A DNA stretch of 64,000 nt. Source: Gymnopilus junonius (lineage: Eukaryota > Basidiomycota > Agaricomycetes > Agaricales > Galerinaceae). The stretch covers positions 434,001 to 498,000 of the forward strand of contig JADNYJ010000006.1 in the NCBI GenBank assembly GCA_015501075.1, read 5' to 3'. A program made the translations under genes and the position numbers. Positions 1 to 12,493 of the stretch are shown one piece after another; the stretch's first letter is position 1, and every line of letters starts with the position of its first letter. Under the pieces are notes generated by a model. That model was given only the letters and a program-made list of their open reading frames with translations, ran no database searches and was not told where the DNA came from.

Positions 1-64
1 AGTAGGGCAAATCATATTCACCTGCTAATATATTCAAGCTATAGAATCAAATAGATGGATTCGA

Positions 65-1474
65 TCAATCGTCGTCGTCGTCGTCTGCCTCCTCAAGCCA
101 CTAAAACAGGAATGAGCTCCTACAATCAAAGACTTTCAAAGAGGAACAGAAACATACCTTCAAGAAAGGCTCGCTGGCCTTCCTAACCTTCTTGCTAGTG
201 TCTTTATCGACATATTTCTTGCTAACGTGAGTGCCCCATTGAGTGACGACTTCTTCATCCAAAAGATCGATTTGGTAAAATGCCATTAAGATTTTCGGCA
301 CAGCCGACAAGAGATCAGGGTGAGAAAACCCAACAAAACGCTCAACACCGCCGAGGAGAGCCTTCTGGTGTTTTTCAGAAGTGACCATCTAGCAAGAAGA
401 CAATATGACTCAATTTAACGTAATATGGAATAAAGATAGTGAAAGCGTACCTTTGTCAGCAAAGCACCATATTTCTCAACCTCGTTAACGATGTTGGCGG
501 TAAAAAGGGCTTGAACAAGGACAGTAACTGTCTTGTGTTTCTTCTCAATACCGAGTTCTTCCGCCTTCTTGTACATGGCAAGAGAGCGAGCCTTGGCATC
601 CTCATCTTGATGTTCTTCGATCCACTTTCCAAGTTGGGCGTAGGGGCTATTGGCATCATCATCACTGCCTTCATCATCGCCGCCGAGAACGACAGCCGCC
701 ATGCCGTTCTCAAGAGCCTTGACACGCTGCTTGACGGCTTCCGGAGAAGTGTCAGCAGACCAGTCCTCCTTGGCTAGGGCTGCATCGGTATTAAGCTCGG
801 CAGCCTCGGCCTTGATCTTCTTCGTCAGCTCGTCATCACTCTCAGCCCCGCCATCGGGAGTGTGACCTCCCTCCGCAGTGGGCTCAGGAGAACCGCCACC
901 TCCGCCAACGCCCGCCGCAGCATCACCAGCATTAGCTTTCTTGCCCCTCTTGGACTTGACAGGGGGATTCTTGACGATGAACGTAGTTAGCTTATGGCGC
1001 ATGTCGACCCCGGTCCTCTCGCCACAAGCCTTGCAATCACGAATGATTTCTTCCTGTCGACCATTCTTGAGGATGATAAGCTCGGTTTCAGGATTCTTGC
1101 AAGATTTGCAAAGGACGAACTTCTCGATGAAAACATCGAGGAGCTCACGCAGACGATTGGCATCGTGGGCGCCATTGACAATGTAGCGGTCATTTTTCTC
1201 GTCGAAAGTGGTCTGGGCGCCGAGCTCACATCCGAAGAATTTAGTAGTATAGGTCGGTGGGCGGCTGAGGGCTCTTGCAACGTCGGACATGTTGGGGATG
1301 ACAGTTTTAATGCCATTTCCCTTTCCTTCTATTTTGGTGGTGAGGAGGGGCATACTAGGTAAGAAATTTGTTCGTCAGCATCTCAATTACACAGGCGAAT
1401 ATTGTGAGGACATACCGATAGCGGTAAAATTTGTCATCGACATCGCGGCGAATGTTAACGATTCCGGCAGCCAT
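65..1474 (-). CDS. TIF5: Translation initiation factor eIF5 (GTPase-activating protein of eIF2)
   Basis: eIF5 stimulates GTP hydrolysis by eIF2 in the 48S preinitiation complex. I assemble four exons: 1474-1416, 1354-451, 388-158 and 100-65, giving 409 residues, the usual length for fungal eIF5. The N-terminus ([17 protein letters not shown]) is the family signature. A Zn-binding module follows (CKSCKNPET ... [11 protein letters not shown]), then a glycine- and acid-rich linker. The C-terminal HEAT (W2) domain ends in the acidic tail [11 protein letters not shown], typical of the eIF2-beta/eIF1-binding end. The introns have good GT/AG borders and keep phase, and no frame breaks were found. 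The start is the first ATG of the conserved [11 protein letters not shown] block. The terminal exon is only 36 nt. Confidence 0.95.
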
Positions 1475-2323
1475 GTTGGGCAATGAGAGGTTTATGTGCG
1501 CTGCGAGAGCCATGAGGATGGACAATAGCGCTTCGAAAGACAGCAAAATCTGCTTACAAGACGACTAGATGATTTAGGCAAATATCTTTTGTGCTTTGGT
1601 ATAGCAATTTGAGGTCGAAGCATGAATCCTCTGCCTTGACAGAAGAATATGCGAGATTGGGAATGGGGGGAGTGCGAAGACGAAATGGTGAAGATTAGAA
1701 CGATGAACTTTGGAGAAAAGTTGTCAAGAGAATAGGAGAAAACGCAGGGATGGTGGTGGTTCACTGAAAAGCCGCGTCTGCACACGTTGGCATCGCCGCT
1801 CAAAACTTACCACTCGGCAAGGCTCGGCTATTTCCGATCATCATTCCGGTGACTCACCTCCCTCTCTCCGTATTATGTCAAAACGCCAGCATTTAGGTAA
1901 CAAAATTTTGGCTAAATCTACTTCATTTTTCAGAAGACAGGCTGTTCTGTATGAGCACATTTTTTTTAATATTTTCTCTTACTCGAATGCACAAGAATTA
2001 AGTATTCAATGCTATCCCACGTTTCCAGCACGTTCTATGGTATGATGATCTAGTCCTCCACATGAAACTCGGGCTTAATCGATGAGAATGCTTGCATAGC
2101 TGGACAGATTATTCATCTGTTCCGATGATAAATCATCTTGACTGTGCACCAGGAATATTCGCGGCATTCGGGGCATGTCGCCGAGCCAACACGTACCCTC
2201 CATGCCTCCCTATCGATGATCGTTGCTTATTTTAACCTGAGAAAACCTGCTGTCTTTGGTGTACAACATTTTTATTCGAAGCCCCGTCCTGCAGGCCACT
2301 TGCGCTAACAGAATGACATAATT
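1475..2323. other. Intergenic region
   Basis: This stretch holds the eIF5 upstream region and the 3' flank of the F-box gene. I see only short open frames without family character and no RNA gene or repeat. Confidence 0.6.
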
Positions 2324-4028
2324 TTAGGCGCTCGAGCAGAAAAGGCCATCAAAACGACTTCCCAAGGTATTTGCAAATAGCACCTTGTGATTTGTGGCTT
2401 TGAAATCCTTGTGTCCCCTCCCAAAGAAACTGCTGACTGACGGAATACTTCGCCCCAATGCACGCATTGTCTCCGGTTCGACTTCTCGATCTCCATAACA
2501 CACAGAAATATCCTTCAGCCTCCATCCCACGTAGGACCTGCTCTTTAAATCCTGGACAAACAAACACTACAATATCGTAGATTCAACCTAAGCGCCCAAT
2601 GTCAGAACGACAATAAAATATAAATACTTACAGGGAATCCATCGACGGATGATTCAATTGTTGAGATCCTCAGAGATTGGAGATGAGGGAGCTTAACGGA
2701 CAATCGATCTAAAAGAAGGATGTCCAAATACCAAACGTTAAACTGCATGGAGGCCAAGTTGCGACACTCCGAAGCAGCCTCAACGACGAGCATCATTTCT
2801 TCCATGTGGAAGTACCGATCATGGATAATGAGCTCTTTGAGGTATTGTGAAGATCGCCTTATAAAGCTAAGGACAATCAATGGACCCTCTGGTTCCCGCG
2901 TTGGATAAATGTCCAAGGATTGGACTCTTGTGAAACTATGAGAGTCTAAGAGGGAATCTAGAAGAAGCGGGGTAAGCCGTTCTTCCACCATTGATTCCAT
3001 AGCCATTCCAGATGGATTAAGACGAAGAGCAAGTTCCTGCACAGTATGAGAACTGTTAGTAATTAGCGTTTGAAGGCCAGACGGATCACAAAAGGGTTTA
3101 TTCAGTACTAGACGAAGATCAAGCGAACGAAGAACAGGAAAAGAGGATAAATGAATAAAAAATAAGGAAAGGTCTGCAGAAACAGAATAAGAAGGATGTG
3201 AACGAATGCTCAGGCCTTCAAGATGAGGACTGAGCTTATTGACAAAAGGCACAATATTATCCAGAAGCACGACTGCATCTGCATCAGCATCAGAGTCGTG
3301 ACGATTGTTTATGAACTCCAGGCCAAGCTCCCTTACAGATGGTAGCATAGAAGCGCTTTGGAGAAGGGCACGATAAGCCTTTAAATTGCCCTTCAGATAT
3401 AGTCCATGTAGTCTGTGGCCAATAGATGGCCACAAGGAAGTAAAGAAAGGCTCGAGACGGAGGCGATAGGAAGGCGCCACGAGGGAAAAATCGAGTGTGA
3501 GGATGCTGAGCGTTAGAAACCTACAGCTTGCAGAGATGATGGTGTCCAGTACGTTTTCAAAGGAGTCGAAACAGAAGCTGGACAAGTTCGTTATATGTGA
3601 TCCTGGTATCTGCCAGATTTATTGATACCGAGCCTAAGAATAAATAACCTGCGGCGTTCACGTACATGATTTGAGACTATTCTTTTCAGGAAAAGGGGAT
3701 CGAATGTCATATTGCACCTGATAGGGTCAGGAGTGGCAAGGCGAAGGACTAGGGCCTTCATCCTTCGTGCTACAAATGGGTCCCTTTCATTTAGACTTCA
3801 TGTCAACGAAAAGTCCGAATTCATCAAACAAAAAAAGATTACGCACGATAAGCGGTGCAGAATCCTCAAGGCTTGAGATATATTTTTCGTCGAAATGGTC
3901 ACCTCCCTCCATCTGACGTTCATTGCCAGGTCCAAAAACACTTTGTTGACACAGCGGATCTGAGATAGCGCTTCATCTGGTATGAAGGATCCGACATAGA
4001 GCCAAATCTCTGGCGGGATATAAGCCAT
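2324..4028 (-). CDS. F-box/LRR-like protein, intact member of a two-copy family
   Basis: A probable SCF ubiquitin-ligase substrate adaptor. I assemble four exons: 4028-3847, 3783-3666, 3609-2632 and 2566-2324, giving 506 residues. The N-terminus MAYIPPEIWLYVGSFIPDE is an F-box-like helix (PPEIW...I), followed by CVNKVFLDLAMNVRWREV. The remainder is a leucine-rich, LRR-like region with blocks such as LRSLDLRLVLNKP and LALRLNPSG. The C-terminus (LKDISVCYGDREVEPETMRALGRSIPS...) matches the paralog at 34968-36595 along its whole length, and the first intron falls at the same place in the S-D-P-F codon context. This copy has one extra intron (3665-3610). The frame is open throughout. The substrate is unknown. 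Confidence 0.8.
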
Positions 4029-4399
4029 GGCAGGAGAAACGAGAGGGAAGAATCAAGGAGAGGTGGAAATGCGAGCCTGTCGCAATTTATGCTCGGGAGC
4101 TGCGTAGTCCGAGTGAGTCGATCGCTAGCTGGAGTAGACAGCCACCTGAGAACCACCTTGTCTCGATACGGAAAAGCACTCTGGATTGGAGAGTAGTGTT
4201 CTTGAAATGGCATATCGATGTGGATAATGTTAGCAATCAATTCAACGAAGTAGCGTTGATAGATAAGTGACAGCCGAGCACAAGCGCCTTCTTACAAGTC
4301 AACAGATTATCGTGCTGGACAGTTATGGTATGACTTCTCCAGAGAAGAGCTCCAAGGAATGTTCATGAGATTGCAGTCATCTAAAGAAGCCGTTCTTTC

Positions 4400-4869
4400 T
4401 CATCTATGTGTGCTGTCCAAAGGCAAGGAGAATCCAAGTTCTTGTGACGCGCCTTCCAGTCGAGGCTGTTGTCTCGGAAAGAGTCGGAACAGAATGAGAG
4501 CTCCAAGGAGATAAGAGGCGATCAGAATGGTCAGAATGGACCAGTGAACAGATATGAACATAATAAACAGATAAGACTTACGTAGCGAATGTACACAAGT
4601 GAGTTGATGGAGGTTGCTGGCAGCGAGGAAAGACCCCCGCGAATTCTCCGTAGTGAATCCACAAATGTCAAGTGACTCGAACCGGGAGATACGGAGCAGA
4701 GCAGGGAATAAATCGGTCGAATCATCGAATCAAACAAAGGATGTGTGCCAAAAAAGGCAGTATAAAAGCGAAACTATACTCACCATAGCTTAACCAAATC
4801 ACATAGACGCTGACCATATTTGAGCAGATGTACCCATGTAATCTCGGGCGTAATGCACTCGGGTGACAT
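4400..4869 (-). CDS. Possible small membrane protein (uncertain gene)
   Basis: Weakly supported. An ATG near 4869 opens a short frame (MSPECITPEITWVHLLKYG...) ending at a good donor (GTGAGT near 4783). Further down, the frame SLRRIRGGLSSLPATSINS ends at a GTAAGT donor near 4588. A hydrophobic stretch (WSILTILIASYLLGALILF) followed by a basic patch and a stop lies at about 4550-4400. These could be exons of a single-pass membrane protein, but I could not join them with confident acceptors, and no family is recognised. Confidence 0.25.
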
Positions 4870-5183
4870 GATCTTGAAACAAGCTCTGTCCGAAATAGAA
4901 TGGCCAAGGCTGCGGTACACCTGTACCAGACGTGGAAATGTATCTCAACAAGAAGATCGTCAAGTGGAAGATACGCTTCATAATGGCTAGATACCGTGAT
5001 TGGACAAGCTAGATATTCATTGAACGAGGATGGCTACATACACAACTTTCCGTTATCGATCATTTTCTATGAGAAAAAGAGGGAAGAACCGTATTTCCAT
5101 CCCATCAACCCTGCCGAAACCTAACAAAAACCCAATAAATGTTTGTTTGCCTTCGAAAGGAAGACGGTGGGTGAGCAATTCCA

Positions 5184-7059
5184 TTACAAAAGCTGAATGC
5201 CGGTGAAGGCAACAATTGACAGCATTAGCCAGACACCCGACTTCCTCGCGGAGATCGCGGCATTGGTATCTTTCTTAGAATCCTGACTTGTACTCGGCTT
5301 ATGTTGACTCGCCGCTGACGTCGAGGTCGCTTTGCGTGTAGCTGCAGACGTTGCGATGCCGGTAGATACATCATCGGCAAATGGCTGGTCCCAGAGAATG
5401 TAAGGCTGTTCTATGAATTCCGCATCAGCCTTCTTCAAGAAATTGAGATAGTTCCCGCTGGCGTCTCCATAGACCGAAGCAATTGCAGCTGCATTTGGAT
5501 AGAGCTCTTCGGCATAGCTGGTTTCACCACTTGTGGAAGGCGAGACTGTTAAGGCAAAATCGAGAGCGGACTTGATGGTGCCCCCTGCAGCGCTTGTTTT
5601 GTTCCAGAATGTCGAGGAGGGGTCAACATATTTTGCCAGACGTGCATTGGTCTAATCTGTCATGAGCACTCTCAGTGTCAAACACAGGATGGTCCCTCAC
5701 GATCATCGCGGCGAGGTTATAACACCGGTAATGGTAGGGACGGGTACGATTAGCTTCGAGCGGCTAGATAAGTCTTAGTTATCTGTTAAAATTGCTATCA
5801 AACAGTGTAGGCACCTGTTCTCCATTGGCGGCTATTTGATTCAAGTAAATTCCATTGAAGTAAGCGTTGCTCGAATCCTTGGCACCTGCCATATCATTTA
5901 TAAGAAGATTCACGGCGGTGAGTTGATTATAGTAGAAAGAACCATGGTTGCTAAAAAATCATCAATGCCTGTAAGGTAATAACAAAGTGACTGAACAGAC
6001 TTGGTAGCGTCCCGTTCCTGAACTGCAATGTCTGCCGTTGTAAGCCAGTTGATATATTCCTTTGTCCATGCGGTCATCTGATTGTCCAGGTCGGTCGTCC
6101 ATGCCGTACTTCCTGCTTTACGAAGAATTAATATGGCATTGACGATCTTGGTCATGCCCTTCAAATCGCTGTCCTATAAATTAAGAATGCGTACCACAAA
6201 AAAAAGAAGCAGAAATGCCTACAGAACACCAGTGTGATCTCCACCCTTGCTGTTTGGACCTCGAATTATTTGTCCGTAGTTTAGATTAGGATTCATCTTG
6301 GTATCAGGGTCGAGGAACCATGTACGAATGGATTGAACTTCATGGTATGCTTTAGTAAACTTGAAACTAAACAGCAACTCGAGATGAAACTGACCAGCAT
6401 TGGTTTCGAAACTCGTATTGACTTTATTCCCAATAACCCAGGCAACGGTGCTGTAGTACACGGCTTCTGAGAGATCCTGGAAATCTCCAACATTGTTGAC
6501 AAGACGAACGTCTGGGTTGAACTGTCCGTCATGGCTTTTATAAGGGCATGTAGTCCATACTGCGAAAACTCGTTAAGAAATACTTGACAATAAAATGATT
6601 AAAAAACTTGCTTTGTTCAGCACTCAAGGCAGTTGTGTTGCCTACCCCAGAGCAATCAGGCCACCAACTAATAAGAAGATAAGTCAGATTACGCGTATAG
6701 TTTCAAAAAAAACACGCGTAGTACGTACTAAGGGGCCCAGCTCATATAGTCATGCTTATCACCCGAAGGCGGGGTGGCGGTTTTATTTATGACAGCTAAA
6801 AGTGATTCAGCAAAGTCTCTATGAGCATGTTAATCATGGGCTTACACCATGGCCCACCAACCGCAAGCCTCTGTGCCCATGAAATGACAGTTTGTTGAGC
6901 ACGCCCAGTGTGGGTATCGAAATTCCCAGCTACAATATAATTCGGATCGACGAAATCATTGGCATAGGCGGTTTGACCAAAGACAGGTGAAAAAAGAGAA
7001 ATGACAGTGGCGAATTGAAGGAGCGTAAAGCGTACGCTGGGCACGCTTAGAGAAATCAT
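5184..7059 (-). CDS. Secreted, probably GPI-anchored alginate-lyase-like enzyme (chondroitin AC/alginate lyase superfamily)
   Basis: Predicted polysaccharide lyase of the fungal alginate-lyase-like (PF05426) type; the natural substrate cannot be told from sequence. The start at 7059 opens a signal peptide (MISLSVPSVRFTLLQFATVI...SPVFGQ). Eight or nine exons give the expected order: WAQRL, PPSGDKHDYMSWAPYWWPDC, IWTTCPYKSHDGQFNPD, RTWFLDPDTKMNPNLNYGQ, GDHTGVLDLKGMTKI, NNHGSFYYNQL (catalytic-region NHG), RPYHYRCYNLAAMI and ETSYAEELYP. The C-terminus has a Ser/Thr linker and a hydrophobic tail (SGVWLMLSIVAFTGIQLL), consistent with a GPI signal. The intron starting at 6611 uses a GC donor (GCAAGT). 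A 45-nt in-frame segment near 6370-6415 (GTCAGT...AAAG) is probably an intron. No frame break was seen. Confidence 0.88.
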
Positions 7060-8295
7060 AATGTTGGGATGAAAGTGGAGGAAGTGGAGGAAAAGAGACG
7101 TTGGTCGTGAGGCTTTTGAATGCGATCGGGCAAGTTGCACTGGTGCCTGTCAGACTTCCTTTCGGAGCTTGAACGAGTAATTACGGCAGCCTCGAAAGCG
7201 CCAAGCAATCCGCCCCCACGCCGGCTGCTAACAGTCGGTAATCAGTTGTTAATGGTCCGCTCATCAAGGAACCGCTCCTCGTCATCTTTCTTTCCGAAGA
7301 CATTTGTTCGTGAGAATCTGGTCAGTCACACAAGGATGAATGTATAGAAAAATCTGTAAAACGAGGCAAAGGAGGAGTCAATCGGTATGTAGCGAAGTGG
7401 TAAACGTTGGCTCTGTGTCTTTACGTATTTTGAATGGCTCTGAGAATACAAGAAGGTCGGATACGCGTGGACGTGACAGATGGACATTGAAACAAAACCA
7501 ATGTTTGCCGTTGTTGACTGCTGTGCCGACCTGACCGAAAGCCATTTACCTTTTATAGAATCCCTCTGGGCTCTAACCCCAAAATTCAGAGCATGAAATC
7601 CAGATGACTTGCGCTCGATAAAATCAGTCCAAATGTGGCCCATATTTATCTTACAAGTCTGACTCTCCCTCTATGATTTTTTATTGGTGATACGAGACCT
7701 TACCAAATGGTATAAATCACATCCTAAATAAGTTTGTTAGCAAAGCATCCGTCTCAGTATATTGGCTCTCAGTAATATTGCTATTCGACCCTAAGTCGAA
7801 TCAACTAACATATCTCAGTGGCCGCTTTGTTGTTTTATATACATCAGAGTCCTCATAAAAGCAGGGTTCTCGGGTCGTCTTTGTTTGTGGCATGTTCGCC
7901 AAGCAGATTAAAATTAGGCCAACAGCATCTGTTTAAATTTTCAAATGCTATGCTATGTATTATTCATCATACATACACATTCCAAAAATTCAGTAAGAGC
8001 TACGACATTCAACTTGTAGGAGGGTAATCTCTCCCACGTCGTCACTCATGGTGTACCCCCGAAGCGCAAGGACCGGATGGAAGAAGGGGAACAAAAAAGA
8101 ATTATGGTGAGGACAGTGATATAGGCCAAGGTTTCTTTGGGGCGAGATGGCAGGAGTCAAACTCCTGGACTCGGACCGCAGCTCCATTGCTTCAGGAAGT
8201 ACATCCATCAACATCTTGGCATCTGTCCCATTATCTCACTGAGTACGTTACTCAGTTCACAGGATGACATTTAGGTTGATAGGTCAGTTCTCTCG
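7060..8295. other. Intergenic region
   Basis: About 1.2 kb upstream of the alginate-lyase-like gene and downstream of the F-box pseudogene. It holds no open frame with family character, no tRNA and no clear repeat. It is moderately AT-rich between 7640 and 8040. Confidence 0.5.
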
Positions 8296-10074
8296 TCACG
8301 CCATCCAAAAGAATTCTGTTTCTAAGCCATCCATCTCAGCATCATCTTCTGAAGTAATATCCAGGTCTGCTCCAAATCTGACTCGCAATCAAAGGAGCTG
8401 TCTGAATCTTCATTTGCATCATTTGAGTCTGGAACGTATGAGGTATCATCGGAGTTGGAGTAACTATCAACATCGTGCTCGCTGCTGCTGTCTTTTTCGA
8501 AGGCAAGATTATTCCTGTCTATATCGGCATCTTCAGCCCAAACAGGCTGTATGTGGCGTACTTCTCCGATGTCATGTCATATACCGGAATTCAAGAACTG
8601 GATGGAAAAGGTGTCTGAAGGAGTTGTCACGAGATCTGGGGGAAGGAGTAGAGGAGTAGGACAGGGAAGTTCTTGCAAAAAATACGGCAAAACACGAACT
8701 CCTTTAAGGCTGGGGAAACCTTCTCGAGACAAAACTGTCCTACGTAGCTCATAGGACTCAGGGGCCATGCATGGTGTTACCCAAATGTCTACCCACTTGA
8801 TTCTAGGATGCCTTAAGGACTCAATCCCAACAAACTCTGGAAATAAAGCAATATGTTCCAAGGCTGGACAACAGTCTAAAATAGACTGGACAACTATGTC
8901 ACGAGTCCACAGATACTGAGAGGTAATTTGCAGATATCGCAATCCCAAGCTGTGGGCATCAAAAAATCTCTCTAGACTGCTCGACGAAAAGTCCCCGTTA
9001 TGATGAAAGTGTCGCAGAGAGAACGTTGTGTGTCTCAGACTCGGCAGTTCGTACAGGGCAGCAAATCTATTAAACCACCAGCTGGTTCCTGAGTGCATCC
9101 AGATTGACAGAGTTTGAAGGACCGGAAAAACTATTTGGAGCATTTCTTCTATACTGGAGTCATCTGGCGATATATGGAAATGGAAAGAGACAAGGTGAGT
9201 GGAGGCTGCTTCAAAGACGTATCGCAAGGTGCCCATACTGACACCCTTATCCAAAGATAGGTGAGTGACATTTGGCTGCAACACTGCGAGTTGCATCATG
9301 GGGAACAACTGGACGTGAGGTCTCAAGGCAAAGGAAAATAGGCGAGGGCAAGCCTGGAGGAGAAGGCGCGGCTGTTGATGGAAATTCTGCATGTACCAAT
9401 TCAGGACAAAGCAGTTCACTTCGATGGTCTTGATCATGTCACAGAAATTCTGATCTTGTGAAGTCTTTAGGGTAGCGTAAAAGGCTCGACAGTTGACTAA
9501 TATGGTGTAAAACCACATCCTCGTAAAGGAAGAGTATGCCAACTTCATACCAAGCTCGACACATGCTAATAAGCGTGTTTTTCTGTTTGTGCACTTGAGA
9601 CCATAATGAGTTTGGACAAAGGGCAACCAAAGGATCAGTTATAAAGTGAGGAGGTAATGTACGCTCGAATATCAACTGAATTATCTCTGGTGCCAGGTCC
9701 AAGCATGGTTTTCGTAGAGAAACTACTTATTTCCTCGAGCATTCGTTGAATACCTCTAATTCCATTACTCTATCATTAAGATTTTCGATTCCCTCATAAA
9801 GATACTTGATTCGGCGGTTGAGGACTTTATTTTCCTCTTTCCGACGACTCAACTCTTGTTCTTCGATGAGCCTCTGGTTTTCTGCACGGAGAACGCTATT
9901 TTCGTTCCTCTAATTCACGTTCTTGTTCGAGTGTTATCTCCTTCATGAGTTGTTTCTGTGTGTCAATTCTTGGTTCTTTTCCTGAAGTTCCTTCAGTGCG
10001 TCCAATTTTGATTGGCCCAGGCGTTGCGTAGTATCCAAATTGGTTTGGTTAGCAGTGTGATTAGTGGTGCTCAT
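8296..10074 (-). pseudogene. Decayed F-box protein, paralog A of a tandem trio
   Basis: The layout matches its two neighbours: N-terminal coiled coil (LDALKELQEKNQ... near 10.0 kb), F-box (LAPEIIQLIFERTLPPH near 9.67 kb), LRR-like body (MIKTIEVNCFVLNWYMQNF...), and an acidic Ser/Asp tail. Lesions are visible. The coiled-coil frame breaks near 9.97 kb. One extra base near 9.48 kb shifts the frame between ISQLSSLLR and TLKTSQDQN. An in-frame TGA at 8577-8579 stands where paralog C has CGA (GIRHD) and paralog B has CAA. The acidic tail shifts again near 8.37 kb. The nonsense change is a substitution, so this copy looks truly inactivated and not merely mis-sequenced. Confidence 0.8.
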
Positions 10075-10504
10075 GGCGCAAATTTGAGCAAGCAGTTCAG
10101 AAGAAGATTAGAGCAACGAGGGAAGGGGTTAGAAATGTAAGTTTGGTCGAAAGGAACACTTTTGAATGGTCCCATGCCATTCTTTCAGGGTCATACACAT
10201 GTTTGTTGACAACAAAGTTGAAGGCTGGCCCAGCGAGCGTAGTGGAGCTTATGTAACTTCGCTCTTTTACAACTTACACCCATGTTGGGCATTAATAAGA
10301 CATATTCAATATTTCAATGATCAGTCTTTCCCTACACCTCTTTTACTCTACGTATCTACCCCTGAGTTATTACCGATTCTACGATGGCTAGTAGGCTCCT
10401 CTCCTGACCGGTGAGAGCACCACCACCACCTACAGGAGGCTCTTTTTGCTTATTTTATCAAAGCCAGTGATGACTTCCAGTAAATTCGAATCAGATCGAC
10501 CCGG

Positions 10505-12299
10505 TCAAGGTGGCCAGGGGAAATCAAATTCTAGACGATCCATCTCAGCATCCTCGTCTCGAGTGATGCCAAGTTCCGGTTCTGGTTCCGAATCGAATGA
10601 ACTACCTGAATCATCACTTTCAAATTCTGCATCTGGAATGAATGAGGCCGAGTCGGCGTCACTATCATAGTCAGACTCATCACTGGTGTGTTCGTGTGGG
10701 TCAGTACCATCCGCATCCTTAGTCCAGTGAGGCTGTAGGAAACGAATTTCAGCAACGTCGTGTTGTATCCCCAATTCTAGGAACTGGATTGTAAATGTAT
10801 CCGTAGCGGTCGACACGAGATTCGGCGGGAGGAGCAGAGGAATAGGGTGCGGAGATTCTTGCCAATCCCATGGCAAGAGGCGAATTCCTCTTAGCACAGG
10901 CAGGCCACTTCGAGACAAAATTGTTCTACGCAGCTCCTGCATTTCTCCTGTCTCAGCGTTTGGTGGGATATAAATATCGATCCACTTGATCTTGCGATGA
11001 GTAACGAGGCCAGCGACTCTGGAGATAGTGCAACGTGTTCCAGAAGACGACAGGAATCCAAGATGGTCCTGAAATTGGTTTCACGCATGTATCGATCCTG
11101 GGAGGCGCACTGCAGAAATCGCAGCTCAGAGCCAAAGACAGTAATGAATCTCGTTACACTTTCCAGTGCAGAAGAGGACGAAAACAAAGCACTCGTGAGG
11201 CTTGGCATTTTGCATACGTCAATAAACTTGTCAAACCAAGGGCTGTCTCTCCCCCAGACTGTCATGACTGATAAAGTCCGGAGAAGCGGCAACGTTGTTG
11301 GACCCAATGTGATATGCCGCTGGGGGTATGGAAATGAAGGGAGATAAGGTGTGCAGACGCAGCCTTCAATATACATTCCAGAGTACCCGCATCGAATTCT
11401 CTGTCCAAAAGAGGTGAGTAATGTGCGGCTGCGAAACCGCAAGTGCGTTGTGAGAGACGATGGAATGCAATGTCCCAGAGTGAATGAGATGATCTGAGGA
11501 CAAGATTTGAGGAGGAGGCTTAATTGGTCCTCAAATTTCTGCATGTAACGCTTGGGAACGAAACAGTTCACTTCGACCGTTTTGATCATCTCTTTCAAAT
11601 TTCGGTCTGAAGAATACTCTAGGGTTCGTAGAAGGGTCGACACTTGACTGACATGGTGCAGTACCACGTCCTTGTAAAGGAAAGGTAGACCAACGAGTAC
11701 CAAACTCGACATACATTGATGATCGAGTACTTCTGTCTCTGAACTTGAGACTGGAACGAGTTGGGATAAAATGCGGCCGATGAATCAGTGAGAAAGTGGG
11801 GAGGTATTGTCCGTTCAAATATCTGATGGAGAATCTCAGCTGGAAGGTTCGGACAGGTTTTCGAAGAGTGTTGATCTGTTTAGCATTGGCTTATAAGCAC
11901 CTAATTGTTTCTGATAACAAAGAAAATTTTTGAAGTTAATTACCGGCCCTTTCAAAGCAACACAGAAAGCGTAGGTCATGTAAACACATACCTCCAGCCC
12001 TATTAATCTGTCCAAGAGGTCTTCTTTTTGCCTCCTGAAAACTTTATTCTCCGCTTTCCTACGATTTAACTCTTGTTCCTCAATCAGACTGGGTTTTCTG
12101 CGCTCAGTGCAGCATTTTCTCTCGCGAAGCGCTCTACTTCACAGTCTTGTTCGTGCATTATGTCCGCTATGAGTGCCTCATTGTTCGACATCAAACGTCG
12201 ATTTTCTTCCTGAAGCTTCCTCAGCGCGTCCAATTTGGATTGTTGGCCTTGGCCTTGGCCATCCGCAGTGGTGCTTTCAGTCTGGAGAGAGTTATCCAT
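10505..12299 (-). pseudogene. Decayed F-box protein, paralog B of a tandem trio
   Basis: Begins with the shared coiled coil (MDNSLQTESTTADGQGQGQQ...SKLDALRKLQEENRRLM), then the F-box region (LHQIFERTIPPHFLTD), the LRR-like body (LKEMIKTVEVNCFVPKRYMQ) and an acidic tail (HTSDESDYDSDADSASFIP) ending ...LEFDFPWPP. The frame shifts near 12.08 kb (AEN to SLIEEQELNRRK). It passes through three frames between about 11.46 and 11.31 kb (SFTLGHCIPSS / SQPHITHLFW / LKAASAHLISLHFHTPSG), and shifts once more near 11.0 kb before IKWIDIYIPP. Homology to A and C shows where each segment belongs. At least four breaks make a working product unlikely unless the assembly is wrong here. Confidence 0.75.
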
Positions 12300-12493
12300 G
12301 ACATGCTGTTAACCAGCCCGAATCGAGAGCCAGTATAACAATCGTGCACGAAGTGAAAAGATGAGATGCTGAAACATTGACGACTGAGTCTGACATTTGC
12401 TTACATAATACATACATTTGAGCTGAGCGCTGAGGAACAGTGAACAGTGACCATGCGTGATAACGATCAAGCCGGCTAACATCAAGCCAGTCT

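Noticed and set aside
987..1362. Plus- and minus-strand open frames overlapping eIF5
   Set aside because: Alternative frames of a well-assembled conserved gene.
8140..8190. Paired GGAGTCAAACTCC-like stretch suggesting a tRNA T-arm
   Set aside because: Lacks the invariant TTCGA loop and a cloverleaf; treated as chance.
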